Assembly: GCA_005281725.1 (NCBI GenBank)
Contig: SSBO01000001.1
Coordinates: 1,348,399 to 1,412,398, forward strand
Direction: 5' to 3'
Source: Wuchereria bancrofti
Taxonomy: Eukaryota; Nematoda; Chromadorea; Rhabditida; Onchocercidae
Length of the DNA: 64,000 nucleotides
The notes under the pieces: generated by a model
Database searches by the model: none
Seen by the model: only the letters and a program-made list of their open reading frames with translations
What the model was told of the DNA's origin: nothing
Made by a program: the position numbers and the translations under genes
Shown: positions 24,382 through 37,474 of the stretch, in pieces
Numbering within the stretch: the first letter of the stretch is position 1
Layout: every line of letters starts with the position of its first letter

Positions 24382-25432
24382 ACCTACCAGACACCCCATT
24401 ATATATTATATAAAGTTAATTTCAAAGTCAAATACTGTAAGGTCAAGAAGAGGTCAGAAAGTCAAAGTTCCACTTTTATTATCGGAAGCAATCGGTAATA
24501 CATACTAATAATAAGTAAAGTAATAATACCAAATGGAACTAAAGAAGGTTTCTGTAAAACTTCACTTTTTCAATACACTAATTTAGTTTCTTGTTTACTT
24601 GTTTGAAATATGCCATATAGTCCATATGCTTACGCTACTTTTCATTGTTACATTTAATGGCGGCAACTGACACTACAACTGTTATCCTATTTGCGCTTAC
24701 CATTACTTACATACATATCAAACAATAATTTAGAACAATGAATTTAATATGCAGAATAAATTCATTATCACTTTTATCGCTACGTATTTTCTAAATTCAT
24801 TTGTTCTTTGCTCTTTCCAAATTATTATTTTTCTATCAACAGCCACAGATCATTTCATTTGTGATTTTATCAAAATACCTTGGGTCATAAATTAGAAATT
24901 GTATGGTAAGGTTTATACTGTTTTTGAAAAATATTCACTTATCTCTAATTTATTCATCAAATATCAAGCACAGATAAATCTTTTATAGTGTTTTCTATCT
25001 TCAAACTTAATTATGGATCATTCTCTAGGCAATGGTAAATCTCGCTACTTTAATCTATAGAAAAATACTCAAACCCAAGATTAGAAATTCTAATGAGGCG
25101 ATCACAAGATTATTCTACAACATTGCTGGAGAAAAACAATTGAAAAAAAAAGACTAAAGGCTACTATTCTTAAAATCTTAAGTTCATTTAAATTGGAATT
25201 TGGTTTAATGACAACACTAAACTACGAACAAAAAGATTATTCTCCATAAACGTAAATTTGTTGGATGAAATTAATGGATTTACTAAAATCAACAGATTTC
25301 TTATATCTGTGTAAACGAACACCCTAAACATGTTAATGAGAGACAAAAATGCATTAATGAATTCAGATCATTGTGGCAAGACACTACCTTATCGCACAAT
25401 TTCAAGAAACAAACACAACTTTTACAAAACAC
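24382..25432. other. Spacer between the two tRNA genes
   Basis: About 1 kb of AT-rich sequence. I see no ORF or RNA structure that I can support. Confidence 0.6.
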
Positions 25433-25504
25433 GGGCTGAGCCGGGGATTGATCCCGGGACCTCTCGCACCCTAAGCGAGAATCATACCACTAGACCACTC
25501 AGCC
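25433..25504 (-). tRNA. tRNA-Pro (anticodon AGG)
   Basis: A 72-nt cloverleaf on the minus strand. The acceptor stem is GGCTGAG/CTCAGCC with discriminator C. The anticodon stem is CTCGC/GCGAG with loop TTAGGGT, giving AGG, which reads CCN proline codons after A-to-I editing. The T arm is CCGGG/CCCGG with loop ATCAATC in place of the canonical TTCAATC. There is no intron. The minus-strand orientation matches tRNA-Thr 1.05 kb away, but each tRNA gene has its own internal promoter. Confidence 0.94.
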
Positions 25505-26134
25505 AACCACCACCCAAAATGACCATCCAAGAATGGATCCACTGAATCAATTTAAAAATTAATGGACATCTGAATGGAACAAAGAATTTACCTACACATT
25601 CCTCTTTATTCCATACTATTCTCCCTCCCAAGAAATATCGGTACAAAAAGTTATCTCTGCTTCATAAAAACTAGAATAGAAAGACGAGCTGGAGATCACT
25701 TTTGCAGTGCAAGACCGACTTTACTGCTTAATTTCGCTAAGATCATTAACCCATTTACTGAACTCTTTCCAGAAAATTGCTGGTTTAAATCATCTTTAGC
25801 AGAATAGATGGGATGACCTCACTATTACTGTGGTCATCTTTCGAAACACAATGTTTCACCACAACCAGGCTATGCAGCTCGGAGCAGTAAAAGCAGTCTT
25901 AGTATTTATTTAAAGCCATACTTCCTAATTCAAAACCAATTCTATTGTCCTTACTAAATCTCATCAGGAAATTATGAAATACTGTTACCACCAAGATCCG
26001 TGAGTGTTGTGTGATAGGTATAACACAAAATAAGAAGCAAAGAATTTTCTTCACACTTTAAAATGTTAGATATTTTTCAGCTGTTTCAAATCTTGATTTT
26101 TTTTTAAAATGTTAGATTTCGATTTCCTAAAATT
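25505..26134. other. Intergenic region 3' of glycerate kinase
   Basis: About 0.6 kb lying downstream of the minus-strand glycerate kinase stop at 26135, so it should hold that gene's 3' UTR. I see no further gene. Confidence 0.6.
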
Positions 26135-28626
26135 TTATTTCGTATTGAGTAATAATACTTGAACATCCATCACATTTGTTCCAGTAGGTCCGAAAATGAT
26201 GTGCGATTTTCCATTATTGAATTTCTTCCAGAAGTTATAAGAATCATTATTATTTATATATCCATCAATCACTGTTTTTTTCCATTGCGATCCCACTTCA
26301 CGAATGTATTGCATATCGTTACTGGTTAGAACAGCTCCAGCTGCATCTGTTGGTCCATCTTGGCCATCTGTACCAGCACTCATCAGTGCGAACTCCACCT
26401 TTTCCTGTCCGAAATTCGACTGCTCAAACAGTTTCGAAAGAGCAGCAAGGACAATTTGCTGATTACGACCACCTTTACCGCTTCCTTTTACCGTTACCGT
26501 ACATTCACCACCAAACAGCAGAGCAGTTTTATCTCAAATAGCGAAATTTACTGAAAGTTGAAATTTTTTAACAATTCAGTTAAATAAAATAAAGCTTTTA
26601 TGACTTCTATCAATATAGATCATTATTCACCTCCATATGGTGCTGCATTATTTGCTGATATCATGTTCGCAGACTGTAATGCCTGATAAAATGATTTTCC
26701 TGCTACCGCTGCATTAATGACATTGGCAAGTTGAAATCCAAATAAATTAGCATCTTCCATAACAGCACTGCTTACTACATGACATTGATAGCCATTTTTT
26801 CTTAATACCTCACTGGCACCTAACAGTGCACTTTTATTGTTTGCAACAATCGTATTATGAACATCAATATCCTAAAAAAGAAGATAATTTAATGAAACTT
26901 GTGTTTTTTTTAAAGTTTCGTTATTGTATATGTAAGTTCGTTATAATATATGTATGTATTTATTTATAAGTTTCGTTACTTTAAGTATATCGTTAAGAAG
27001 CATTCAAAAACGTGTTACCGAATAATTGCTCATCACACAGGACAAAAAAAGAACAATGATTAGTTATGAAATCTTTTTCCGAGAACCCACTAATTCCTGC
27101 AAATCCAAAACTGAAGCCGCAAATCATAATTAAAAACACTGAAAATAGAATCCATGATAAGCAAGTGCTCACGTGAGCTGAATTTATTTTACGAGGTTCG
27201 TTAAGAGCGGCCTGCACTGAACTGGGTATAGCATCCCAAGCATTCAGTCCCTTTAAAATAATAACTGGATCATGTTTATCTGGAGAAATAACAGTCGGAC
27301 CACTGGCTATAAATTCCAATGAATCACCAACAACATCGGAAACGATAATAGCTAAAGTCTGCAAAAAACTAGATGCGGATGTCATCCCTCATTATATCTA
27401 TTAGCAAATGAGTAATTGTAAACAACTTTAATACATCAAAAATAATTGCGTCTATACAAAGCTACGACTACAAAATACCTTCTAGGACGATTCTAATTCT
27501 AAACTGTTACTTTGGCAGGATGTGCTATTTGGGCCAATTTGCCACCTTTCAGTCGTGAAAGTGCTATTCGAACAGTATTCACTTGCTTAATATCAGCACC
27601 ACGAGAAGTCATTGCATTTATAGTTTTTCGTTTATCATCAAGTGAAATAGAAGAAACTGGGGCTGAGAGAAGAGCTGAACCACCACCTAAACAAATGACT
27701 AAAATTGAAAACCCTTGACAGAAAAGTCGAACAACAGTCCAAAATTTCGAAAGATCAGGAAATTATTGCTATAATGACTAAATTTCTTAAAAAATCAATC
27801 TTTAGCTTACTTTCTTTTTACCCATTATGATTTATTCATTTCTTAAACAACGACCTGCTGATCTTCTTTTGAGAATTCCATAAAGTTAAAAAGCAAAAAA
27901 AAAAACCTGAAACCAATACAAGAAAGATATCATTTGATGTTTGCAACCTCTCTGCCATTTCTTCAATCAGTCGAGCATTATTACAAGCATCCTCATCCGG
28001 TAAGTTGTTTGTTGCACCTTCCAGGAACTTCGTTCGCAAATTTATGTTTTTCCTGACAAAAATCTAAGTTTGTTACGATTAAACAATAAACTAGATAAAA
28101 CCGCTGAAGTGTTCCATCTCATCTAAATCAGTCTTCATTCAATTTTATTGGTATACTTCCAAAGATGGCAAGTTCTGTTTCTCCTACCGATCATTTGGTA
28201 TCTACTCAAATTGAATTTTATCAAAATGTACAATTTTTGGAGTGTGCCTCGTGGAACGCTTGCAATACCTTCGATGATATGATCGTCCAATGCATCCTCC
28301 GCACCACGTACCATATCCAACGCAGCCTTACCGAAAGCAGCTAAATGAATATTGTGGTTAACCCGATAAATCCGCTGTCCCACTTTAACACACCCATTTG
28401 TTAAGCAAAGAGTCTGAAATTTTCAAAATTTTCTAAATTCCAAAATTTTGATCAGGTTCACTAAATATGCTGCATTTGGTGAATTTCTACTTTTTTTTTC
28501 TATTTTAACAACCTAAAGATAATAATCGATCTGATTAAAACTTACGTCATGAACACGCTGGTATGGTTGTGCAGCGTCAATAGCGGCTTGAAATGCATGA
28601 AGACAGAGATCCCATAACTCATTCAT
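26135..28626 (-). CDS. GLYCTK: Glycerate 2-kinase (class II, MOFRL family)
   Basis: Phosphorylates D-glycerate with ATP to 2-phosphoglycerate, linking serine and fructose catabolism to glycolysis (family knowledge). There are seven exons on the minus strand, in transcription order: 28546-28626, 28232-28413, 27907-28052, 27511-27686, 27173-27358, 26631-26871 and 26135-26532, encoding 469 aa (human 523). Motifs are AAFGKAALDM (nucleotide-site Lys, early), EGATNNLPDEDA, VSGGGSALLSAP across exons 3/4, IVSDVVGDSLEFIASGPTV in exon 5, and the MOFRL part GSGKGGRNQQ followed by SAGTDGQDGPTDAAGA and a C-terminal GTNVMD in exon 7. The exon 2 donor is my choice for keeping frame; a donor about 50 bp further on would insert an extra segment. 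An acceptor-like TTTATAG lies 13 nt before the start. No mitochondrial targeting segment is evident. Divergent from NAA25. Confidence 0.94.
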
Positions 28627-29575
28627 AGCAACATAAATCTATAAATGAATCTACATAATATTAAATGATAAATTTAACAACTAGAAAATATAAATTCAAC
28701 AAACATTTTTGCAATTATCATTTCCAATAAACACAATGCTTATGTTGGAAGATAAATTGAGAAATAAAACTTTAGAAATGCACAGTAATTGTATAAACAT
28801 AAAATGAATAAAAACAAAATTACTTAGTTATTTCTGAATGTGGCAGCTTACAATTAATTATCAGGAAAATTGACGAATCAAAAAATAAAGAAAAAGAAAG
28901 AAAATTTTTCAATGTTAATTATTTCCATTACTTGACAGAAAAAAAAATTAATTAGACTGGAGTAGCAGAATATAAAAAAATCAAATGAAAAAAGTTGGAA
29001 AGCTGAATTTAATGCGCTACTTCATCCCGCGCGACTTTTTTGAGTGGTCGGATTTCGAGGTGTCTCCTTGGAACACAGCACTAAGTGGGTGGTTTGAGAT
29101 GTATCTGTTCAGTTTTAGGGTTTCCTGAATGAATTTTTATCATTGAGTTGGCCAGTTGGTTTTTCTTGTAAATTGTCCACTAGTCGTACGGTAGGATAGT
29201 TTTCCGGATTGCATGGCACTGATGTTTGAGAAGTTTAATTCGAATTTTGGTTAAAGCTGAGGCAAAGATTTTCCTCTTAAGTTCAGTTAAAAATGATGTA
29301 ATATCTAGAATATGAAAGTGGCGAATTAATCAGTAAAATAAATGGAAGGACAGGCATATGACTGTCACTGTGAATTGTTAAAGTTCTTATACAGCTTTGT
29401 AAAATTTCAATAAACACTGGGTAAAGGTACAAATGATTGGAATTCTTTTGATATTACCTAAGAAATTGCTTCATTGACTTTTATGTAATTCAATTTGTTT
29501 TAACTTTAAGGTGGTTTACACCAGTTGTTTGAAATTTAGTGCTTGCGAAAGCTTTAGTTGGATTTGATCTGGGAA
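28627..29575. promoter_or_regulatory. Head-to-head intergenic region, glycerate kinase / NAA25
   Basis: The 949 bp between two divergent start codons must contain both promoters unless either gene has a distant 5' exon (inference). The left half is very AT-rich with poly(A) tracts. A distinctly GC-richer patch runs from about 29010 to 29100. No TATA box or known factor site can be asserted. Confidence 0.5.
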
Positions 29576-32500
29576 ATGTTGAAAAGCAGTGATCAAATTG
29601 TGCTGGAAAGACGGCTCAAACCGATATATGGTATTCTTAATGTGTAATATTGAAACTGATATGTTGAAATTTGAATTTTCCGGAACATTTCTTTAAATTT
29701 TAGGAGTTTTCTTGGCAAAAATTTATTGTCAAATCCATAATAAATCCTAATAAATTAAATAAGTGAATAAATGAATTCACTTAATCCACATTTCATAGAA
29801 TAGTTATAATTTTACTGTTCCATCTAAAAAAAAAAATGAAAATATACACGATTCAGATGCAATTGATGCAGGCAGTAACAAAAAAGCAATGCAGGAAGCA
29901 GATAAAGTCTTGAAGAAACATCCCACCACTCATTGTGCTAAGGTATTAATTGTTAGACAAATTGTGTGATTCACTGGTTGGAATTATTCTCAGTTAATGT
30001 TTGTATCAGGACAAAAAGCTTGTAATGAGTTAGGATCGTGAATGTAGCAGAGTAAAATGTCAGTTTAGAAGCAGCCAACCTCAAAATGATTTTTTTTTTT
30101 AAAGGTTTTGAAAGCACTGGCTTTGATTCGTGCTGACCGTGTGGGTGAAGCATGGCCATTGATCGATGAAGTTGAGTCAGTGAAAGATGATTTCGATGAA
30201 AATACTCTCCAAGCTTTATGTCACTGTTTTAAGGTTTCAGCTGAGCTTACATCCTGTCATAATTATCGTAAGCCGCTTTTATCCTTTTCCAATTGAAAGT
30301 TTGGAAAAGATGCTTTATTTTAGTATAGTTTTATCTGTTGTTGTTTCAAGCAAAGTCATGTTAATATTTCCTATTAATATAATTTTAGGAAGCTTATACA
30401 CCTGAAAGAATATCTGTATTATACGAGAAGATCTGTGCTCGTTATCCTAAAAACGAACAGTATCTGACTCATTTATTTATGAGCTACGTTCGTGTGCGAA
30501 ATTACAAGCAACAGCAGAAGACAGCTTTGGCATTATATAAAGAATTTCAGCGAAATCCATACTATTTCTGGAATGTTATGAGTATCGTCATGCAAGTCAG
30601 CTGATTTTTCGATTTCAGCACTTTACTATTTAAAAAAGGGGTTCTTTACTGATTGAATAGGTATACTTTACATTACGCTCTGTTATGTGTCTGATTTTAT
30701 TCCTGGTGAGGTCCAGGTTATTTTATTCCATAGGTTTATTTCAGACTGCGTTTACTTTAGTGTATTTAGCCATCACAGTTTGAGCAAAGTTTGCTTGAAA
30801 ATTGAAAATAGCATTTGGCGTCAATGTTTTGGTGTCAAGAAATTGGTTCCTTCAAGCTGTTCTCACTTATTTTAGATTAGGAACCATTTTAAAATACTTT
30901 TGTTTTGTCAGTGATTTACCACACTTGCTTTTCAAGTGAAGTTTTCAAGTAATTTGGATTAATAAAAATTGCAGGCAATTACGGGAGATCAGAATCTGGC
31001 TCAGTCAACACTATATCCATTAGCTGAAAAAATGGTTACAAAAATGATCGAATCCAATTTGATACAAGCTGAGGCTGGTTTGTATTGCGACATTCTGATT
31101 TTAGAAGTTATTTTCGTAAGGATATAAGTCGAGGTGGCGTGGTATGAATGTTGCTCAATTCATTTTCAAACTTGAGACTCCTAAATGAATTTGGACAAAA
31201 CTGTATTCTCTTAAATTTCAGAATGTGATTTATACGTGCTTATCTTGGAAAATTCACGACAATATGCGAAAGCTGCGCTCTTTCTTGAAAGTATATACTA
31301 AACATTTTCCTTAGATGCACATACCTATACGTGCTTAATTATATATATATATATGTTTAATTCTCATATTTTCTGAAATTTCAAACCGAATGTTTGATGG
31401 CAGTAAAATCATCTGCGTGCTTTTTGAGCATATCATGCAGGAATCATCAAGGAATTTTCTTATCATTTTGCAAAGGTAAAAAGCAGTGACTAAATTAGTT
31501 TGATTTTTGAAATTGACTGTATTTTAGCTGATAATTTGGCGCGTCAACATATAAAACATCCCGCTCAGTTTCTATTTTACAAAATTTTAAAATTATATCA
31601 GTTGGAAGGTGATCATGAGACTGTTATTGAACGTAGTATCAATGAATTGGAAAAGAAGTTAGTTTCCACTTCTTATAAAAGAAAAATTTGTTAAGAGTTT
31701 CGAAGGATTCCCATTTTGCACCTTTTTTTATTATTATAAACTTGTTTAATTTGCAGTCCTGACGATTGGTCACTATGGACGTTTTTGTTTGATTCGGCAT
31801 TTGCATCTGTGAAGGAATTTGAAGAAGAAGCAAGAAAAAGGTGCAAAAGATGACTGTTTGATTCAAATTACATTTTCTAAAGATCGAGAACGTTTAAATT
31901 TCAGCTTTTTTCTAAGAAATATTCAGATTGATATTTTTGCAGCATTTGATTCAAATTGACTAAACTGAAACTCATTTTTCAGATTGCTCGATAGAGTTGT
32001 CGAACGAATTTTGTCACTATTAGCCGAACCGTTGAATAAAATACTCTTACGTGGACCATTTCTTGCACGTCTAACACTGGTCAGGAAATTGTTGGAAAAT
32101 GAAATTGTAGCAATCAGCCTATTAGATACGCTTAAACTTAGTAAGTTGCTTGTGTAGGAAAGAGTTAAATCTCATAAATAATTTGGTTTTTTGAGCAATT
32201 TTTGTGGAATAAGCTGTAATTGAAGACATTTTAATTATTCCGAGAATTCTGTACTCATAAGAGGAACTTACAGGTAATCCTCATGAATATATATTTGAGT
32301 ATATCCGTTTGTTCCACAGCAAACCGTGTTGTTATGTTGATTTGAAGCCCTTTCTCTCCCTTATAAGGGATGACCAGGTTGATGGTTTTATACAGAGGGT
32401 TTCGGATTTTATCAATTTACTGAAAGAAGAACATAATCAAGAGAAAGGAAAAGTAAGTCTTTCTTTAAGCTGTTTCATTCGCTTTTTGTTTAATTTTATT

Positions 32501-35500
32501 TCATTTACAATATTTAACAATTTGTGAACGAATTAGGAGATATTTATTTGATAAAGTGGATCCACTTTTAAATTAAATTTAATCGAATTCATATTTTTTA
32601 TAGACCACAAACATTCACTGGGCTGATATTATATATCAACGTTTACGGCGAGGATTAGGGCTTCATGAAAAGCAGTCAGCAGTGGAAAAAAGGAGGACGG
32701 TCACTTATATGATCAAAATGATTGATTACTGCTCGGATTCTGACCTTGCTGCAGCTGCATATGCGCATCTTGCTGCAAATTTGCTGTGGGACTTGTACAC
32801 TGATAACGGTATGTTTATTTATGCCTAAATTTCAAATAAAATTTATGCATATTTTTTGCATTCGAATTGACGAATAAAGTCAAAATGTGGAATTGTTTGC
32901 TTGTTCTTTTATAGTAATCATTATGTAGCACTGGAATAAAGTTGAAGATCATGCATATCCATAGCAGCTTATCAACACTTCAAAATCTGTAAAGCGCAAG
33001 GCTTTTGAAATTTAACTCGCAGAATTTGTTTACTGACTAAGTAATATAATTTTTGTGAGTTCTGTCTTTGGTGATCGCATCTCCATAACGTACTGTAATA
33101 TTCTTTAACATATAACCAATTGAGTATGATGAAATAGAAATCATCACCTTTAATTCATACTACTTTGTGAAATACTCAATATTGTTGATGCTAGCTTCCA
33201 TTGAATTTAATTTCCAATTTTTCAAGCACCGATACAAAATTTAGGTGATGCTGACGCACTATATGAGTTAATATTGCTGCTGGAATGGGTTGTGAAAAAT
33301 CACCCATCAGATCCGATCAGTGCTATTGTTTTATGTAAAGCTTATTCATCTATTGGTGTTACAACTCAAGTGCAAAGATTTATGCGTAATTTGGATATAA
33401 AATATATTCAAAGGGACACTTTAGGTTAATTCATTCTGCTTTATCAGATGAGGAGTCCTTTTTGAATTTGATCCAGTTCTCTTCACCTTGCTGCTATAAT
33501 CTTTCCCAAGGAATAAAAATCCAAAACTGTCTTTAAGTTTTTTTTTTTAACGACAAGAAGATTGCAGTTACACTGATCACCTAATTTGATTGTGGCAGTA
33601 TTTCAGGTTATCTTGTTTATGGCTTGCTGGAGCAGTACGGTAGGTTTAGTAGTGCTATAATTCACTATACAGAACTTGCCGCTTTTTTCGACCAAGCAGA
33701 AAAGGAGGTTTGTTTGGATACTTTATCCAGTTCTTTAAATGTTTTAGAGTAAAAAACTGGGAATTGGTAGGGTATTTTTACTTGGAGTTTTATTCTTTTT
33801 TATTTTCCCATGTTACTGTAGGAATGGGACTCACTGATTTTGATTGTTATTTCGTGAATTAGTCAACTCTTATTTGCCAAGAAATGATATTTGGTTCCTG
33901 TCGTTCAGTGACTTTTATTAATTGCAGGTGTCTGAATGTTTAACTACAGCTTACAAAAATGGCAGTTTTTTGCAAGTGCCAAGATTAGTTGAATTTCTTA
34001 ATAAAGTCAGCAAATCCTTCCTTGCTGTTGGTGTTGATATACAGACCCGAGCATTGAGTGCATGTTTTGCTGTTGATAAAGTTCAGGTTGTTGTTGATAC
34101 TATGTATGGAGATGAGGAACCGATTGGTTAGTTTTCGTTTAATAATGGACAACTGTTTAAATTGTTTTTTTTTTTTCAAACAGTTTTTTCATAATTCAAG
34201 AAAAAATGTTAAGATATGCTTACTGCTCAGACCCTCTCCTTTTATAAACATAGTTAATATTATCCCTGATCCACCTTTGTGTATGTAAGTGTTGGGCTTA
34301 TTAATGGTTGAATGATTGATTGAGAATTGTAAAGTAAGAGATATTTATTTCAAATAAATGAAAGATGCAGTAGTGGAGACAGTATTTTATTTTATAATAA
34401 TTCCATAGTAACTTTAATCAGTGGTAATTTTATAGCAGTTACTGGAAAAAGGCTATTGGAACATTTCAGATTTTTTTGGACTTGAAGATAATCGTGATTT
34501 CGGTATTATACCATCGTTTGATGTTAACAGGGAGCAGCAAAAGCTTAACGAAATGAAGCAACGTACATATCATGAGCAGGTCAATTTTTATTTTGTTAAA
34601 TTTATTAAGCTTCGAAAATCTTATTTGTAATATAGTATCTTATTAGTAATATTCAAGCTTCGGTAATTTATAAAAAATATAAACTGATGTTTTCCAGTGT
34701 GATGCAATGAAATTAAGTCACTTGCTAATGAAGTCAATAGCAGCTGTAGGTCGTTCCAAGTGTACGGTTAAGAATTTGTCCATTTTTTTGGAACAACTTA
34801 AGAAGCATATCGAATATTGCAGACAAACATATAAAAAGGATGAAACTTTGGTAAGGTTATTAAAAACTTTGTGATAAATTTGATTTTAGTCTTTGTGATT
34901 GCTAGTAGTTTTTGAAATTTCATAGCACATTTTTGCAACATTTCCACCTCAACTTTCAGGTGGCGAACATTGGCTTTTTTTATGTTAAATATTCCTAATA
35001 TGCACACCTTGTAAAGTATGATATGCGATTTTTGAGGTAATCACCATGTTCCTTAACTAAATGTGGTTTCAGCCCAATTTGTTACAATCTCCTCCACCAG
35101 TATATTTATGCGAATTAACAAATACGCCAAAAATGGATTTATTGTTGCTTTTATTAAAATCAGCTTCAAATGTGGTGGAATGTTCGGAACAAATAACCTC
35201 ATCCAATGTAAGTTAACGTTTTAGGAAAGCAAAGCAGTTTAGTTAAATATTTGGGGATTTTTTCTCCATGAATAAATTTAGCTATTTAAACCTGTCACAT
35301 ATCTCACTGTATGTAGGATAACTTAGTTTTATGCTTAACTTTGTGATCAAAGTTATTTTATCTTCACAATCCTTAATTTTTACATAATGCAATATAGTAT
35401 TATTGTTATGATGAGAGTGGCTGGTGATTTTCTACAAATTTGAAAAGCAGTTTAAAATTAAACGGAAATTGAATGCAGATGAAGATATACTGTACTGAAA

Positions 35501-36867
35501 TTAGAATTTATTAACGTGTTTTTCATCACCCAATTATCAAACTACAGTTTCGGCGAACTACTAAACTTGTCACTGTTTTGTTTTATGTTGAAAAATCAAA
35601 TATATTTTTTTCAGATTATTGAGCATATTCATGAAGAAAAATTGCTTCACTGTTTACCGGATGTTAGCGAAGTTGAAAATTTAATTATTGGTAGGTTGCT
35701 GTTAGTTGTAAATTTCATTTCTCAGTTTGTTTTGAAAGTGATCCAAGGTTCGAAGGTCTTAGTCTTGAGTGCTGTTCAACCAAACATTACATTCCCGAAT
35801 ACAGTCAACGTTTAGTTTTGACTTCATATCAATCGAAAACCTCGAAGTTTCAATTTTGATTTTTGGTGTAATAAAGTTTATTTACTTTTAAAGTTTATGA
35901 TAATAAATGATCTTTTTTTTCCAGCTGTTGTTGCTTCGAATGTTGCTACGGGTGCACTTTGTTTCCACTTAACATTACGTCACTGCAGCATGGTGCTACA
36001 AATTCTTTCATTTGCGCAGTTAATTGTCAAATTATTGGAAATGGTTCTGGATAATATTTTTGGATTTTCATTTGGTCAGGGAACTAGAAAAGGCAATTTC
36101 TCGAAGGTAAATTCTATTGTAAATTTGAAATTTTTAAAGCTATAACAGAAACAGTTCAACATTCTGAATTCCTTTTATAAATAATTATACTGCAGCAATT
36201 AGTCTTCGTTTTTAACTTATTTCTCCAAATAATTTCAGATTTATTGAGAATCGGCTGCATTTAGTTACATCTTGTAACAGTAGGAAAAAATTTCTGTTTG
36301 GAGAGATTTGAAATATAATGTCTTTTTTGATTGAAGGGACTGGGAAGTACAATATATTCTTTTTCGATATTGTCGGAATAACATGGAATTTCTTCCTATT
36401 TCTTCATTGTTCTCTTCCAGAATCAAAGAAAAAATGTTGTATTCAATAAACTGCATGAAGTGCGCACAATGATTAATAAAGGTGTCACATCGATAAATAC
36501 TCAGTTATCTGATGTTCATAAATTGCTCACAAATGATGATCTCATTCCAGAAATTAGTAATGATTATGACGAGGTAAGTACATCTCAGGATATTACTTCG
36601 ATATACTACATTTCCTTAACAACGGTTTTAAAGAGTCATTTTTAAAATGCTCATTCCACTTTGCTTAATCAGTTGCATGAAATTGCGCCGCTCTCTAACA
36701 AGATTTATTCAGATGATAAAAGCACGGTGATTATTTTTTAGGCAGTATATATCATATTGCTCAAAGAGCAAGCGCAAGTCGATTCCTCCATTATTGCCTC
36801 ATATACCGATTCCATTACTGATATGCAAAGAACCGTAAAACGTATGCTAAATCAGTCGCAAGCGTGA
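29576..36867 (+). CDS. NAA25: NAA25/MDM20, auxiliary subunit of N-terminal acetyltransferase B
   Basis: NAA25 anchors catalytic NAA20 to ribosomes for acetylation of Met-Asp/Glu/Asn/Gln N-termini (family knowledge). There are 22 exons: 29576-29630, 29857-29942, 30105-30233, 30389-30595, 30975-31077, 31222-31290, 31441-31485, 31528-31657, 31757-31840, 31983-32140, 32274-32452, 32604-32808, 33245-33424, 33607-33707, 33928-34126, 34470-34579, 34698-34850, 35073-35207, 35615-35690, 35925-36106, 36421-36573 and 36742-36867, encoding 954 aa (human 972). Landmarks are ERRLKPIYD at the N-terminus, THCAKVLKALALIRA (TPR-like helices), YLTHLFMSYVRV and NPYYFWNVMSIVMQ in exon 4, NPDDWSLW in exon 9, SKPCCYVDLKPFL in exon 11 and LEDNRDFGIIPSFD in exon 16. 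The protein is helical-repeat throughout with no membrane segment. The exon 7 donor is inferred from frame. Confidence 0.94.
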
Positions 36868-37474
36868 TGTTTTAGAATTGAACTGTTTTCAAACTTTTAT
36901 TTGTAAATATCATGCTCTTTGTACACCATTTTCCCCTTTTCTTGCGTTTTAGCAATGATTAATTTGTATTTTAGTTTCTTATACGTAATGTCATTTTAGC
37001 GAAGAAAATTCAATTTAAACATTTCAACTGTCTGCGTCTCAAACTACGACAAATTCCTTTGATTTTCCAAGGGACAAAATGTAATGCCTTCTCTCACTGA
37101 AGCTTCATAATTTAAAAAATGAGCCGGCATAAACTAGTCCCCAGAAAATCCGTCAAATTTCTTATTCAGAAGCTGTTTTTTTTTTTTTTTCGAAGTATGT
37201 TGGATGAGAAATTTATACAAAACATCGTATCGCCTAACCTTGCTACTATAGTTTATACATCACTCCTTTAAAGGAGGTAAAAAATTATAGAAAATAAATG
37301 GTATGCCTCCTGTATTGAAGGATAAAAGATTGGTTCATATAACTCAGTATAATACAAATGAGAAAAGTGAAGGTTGCTTTTTTTATTTTTTGCATGTGTA
37401 TCATTTTCGGACAATAGATTTATCACAAAGAAATGTACAAGACCAATGTGTTTATAGGAAACATAAATTACTAG
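36868..37474. other. Convergent 3' region, NAA25 / SPT4
   Basis: About 0.6 kb between two stop codons facing each other, presumably the two 3' UTRs. A minus-strand AATAAA (TTTATT on the given strand) near 37381 is a candidate SPT4 polyadenylation signal. The open frame at 37303-37506 overlaps the antisense of the SPT4 last exon and is not a gene. Confidence 0.55.

Noticed and set aside
25330..25545. 71-codon forward frame with an EPGIDPGTSRTL-like stretch
   Set aside because: That peptide is the translated antisense of tRNA-Pro; the cloverleaf explains the sequence.
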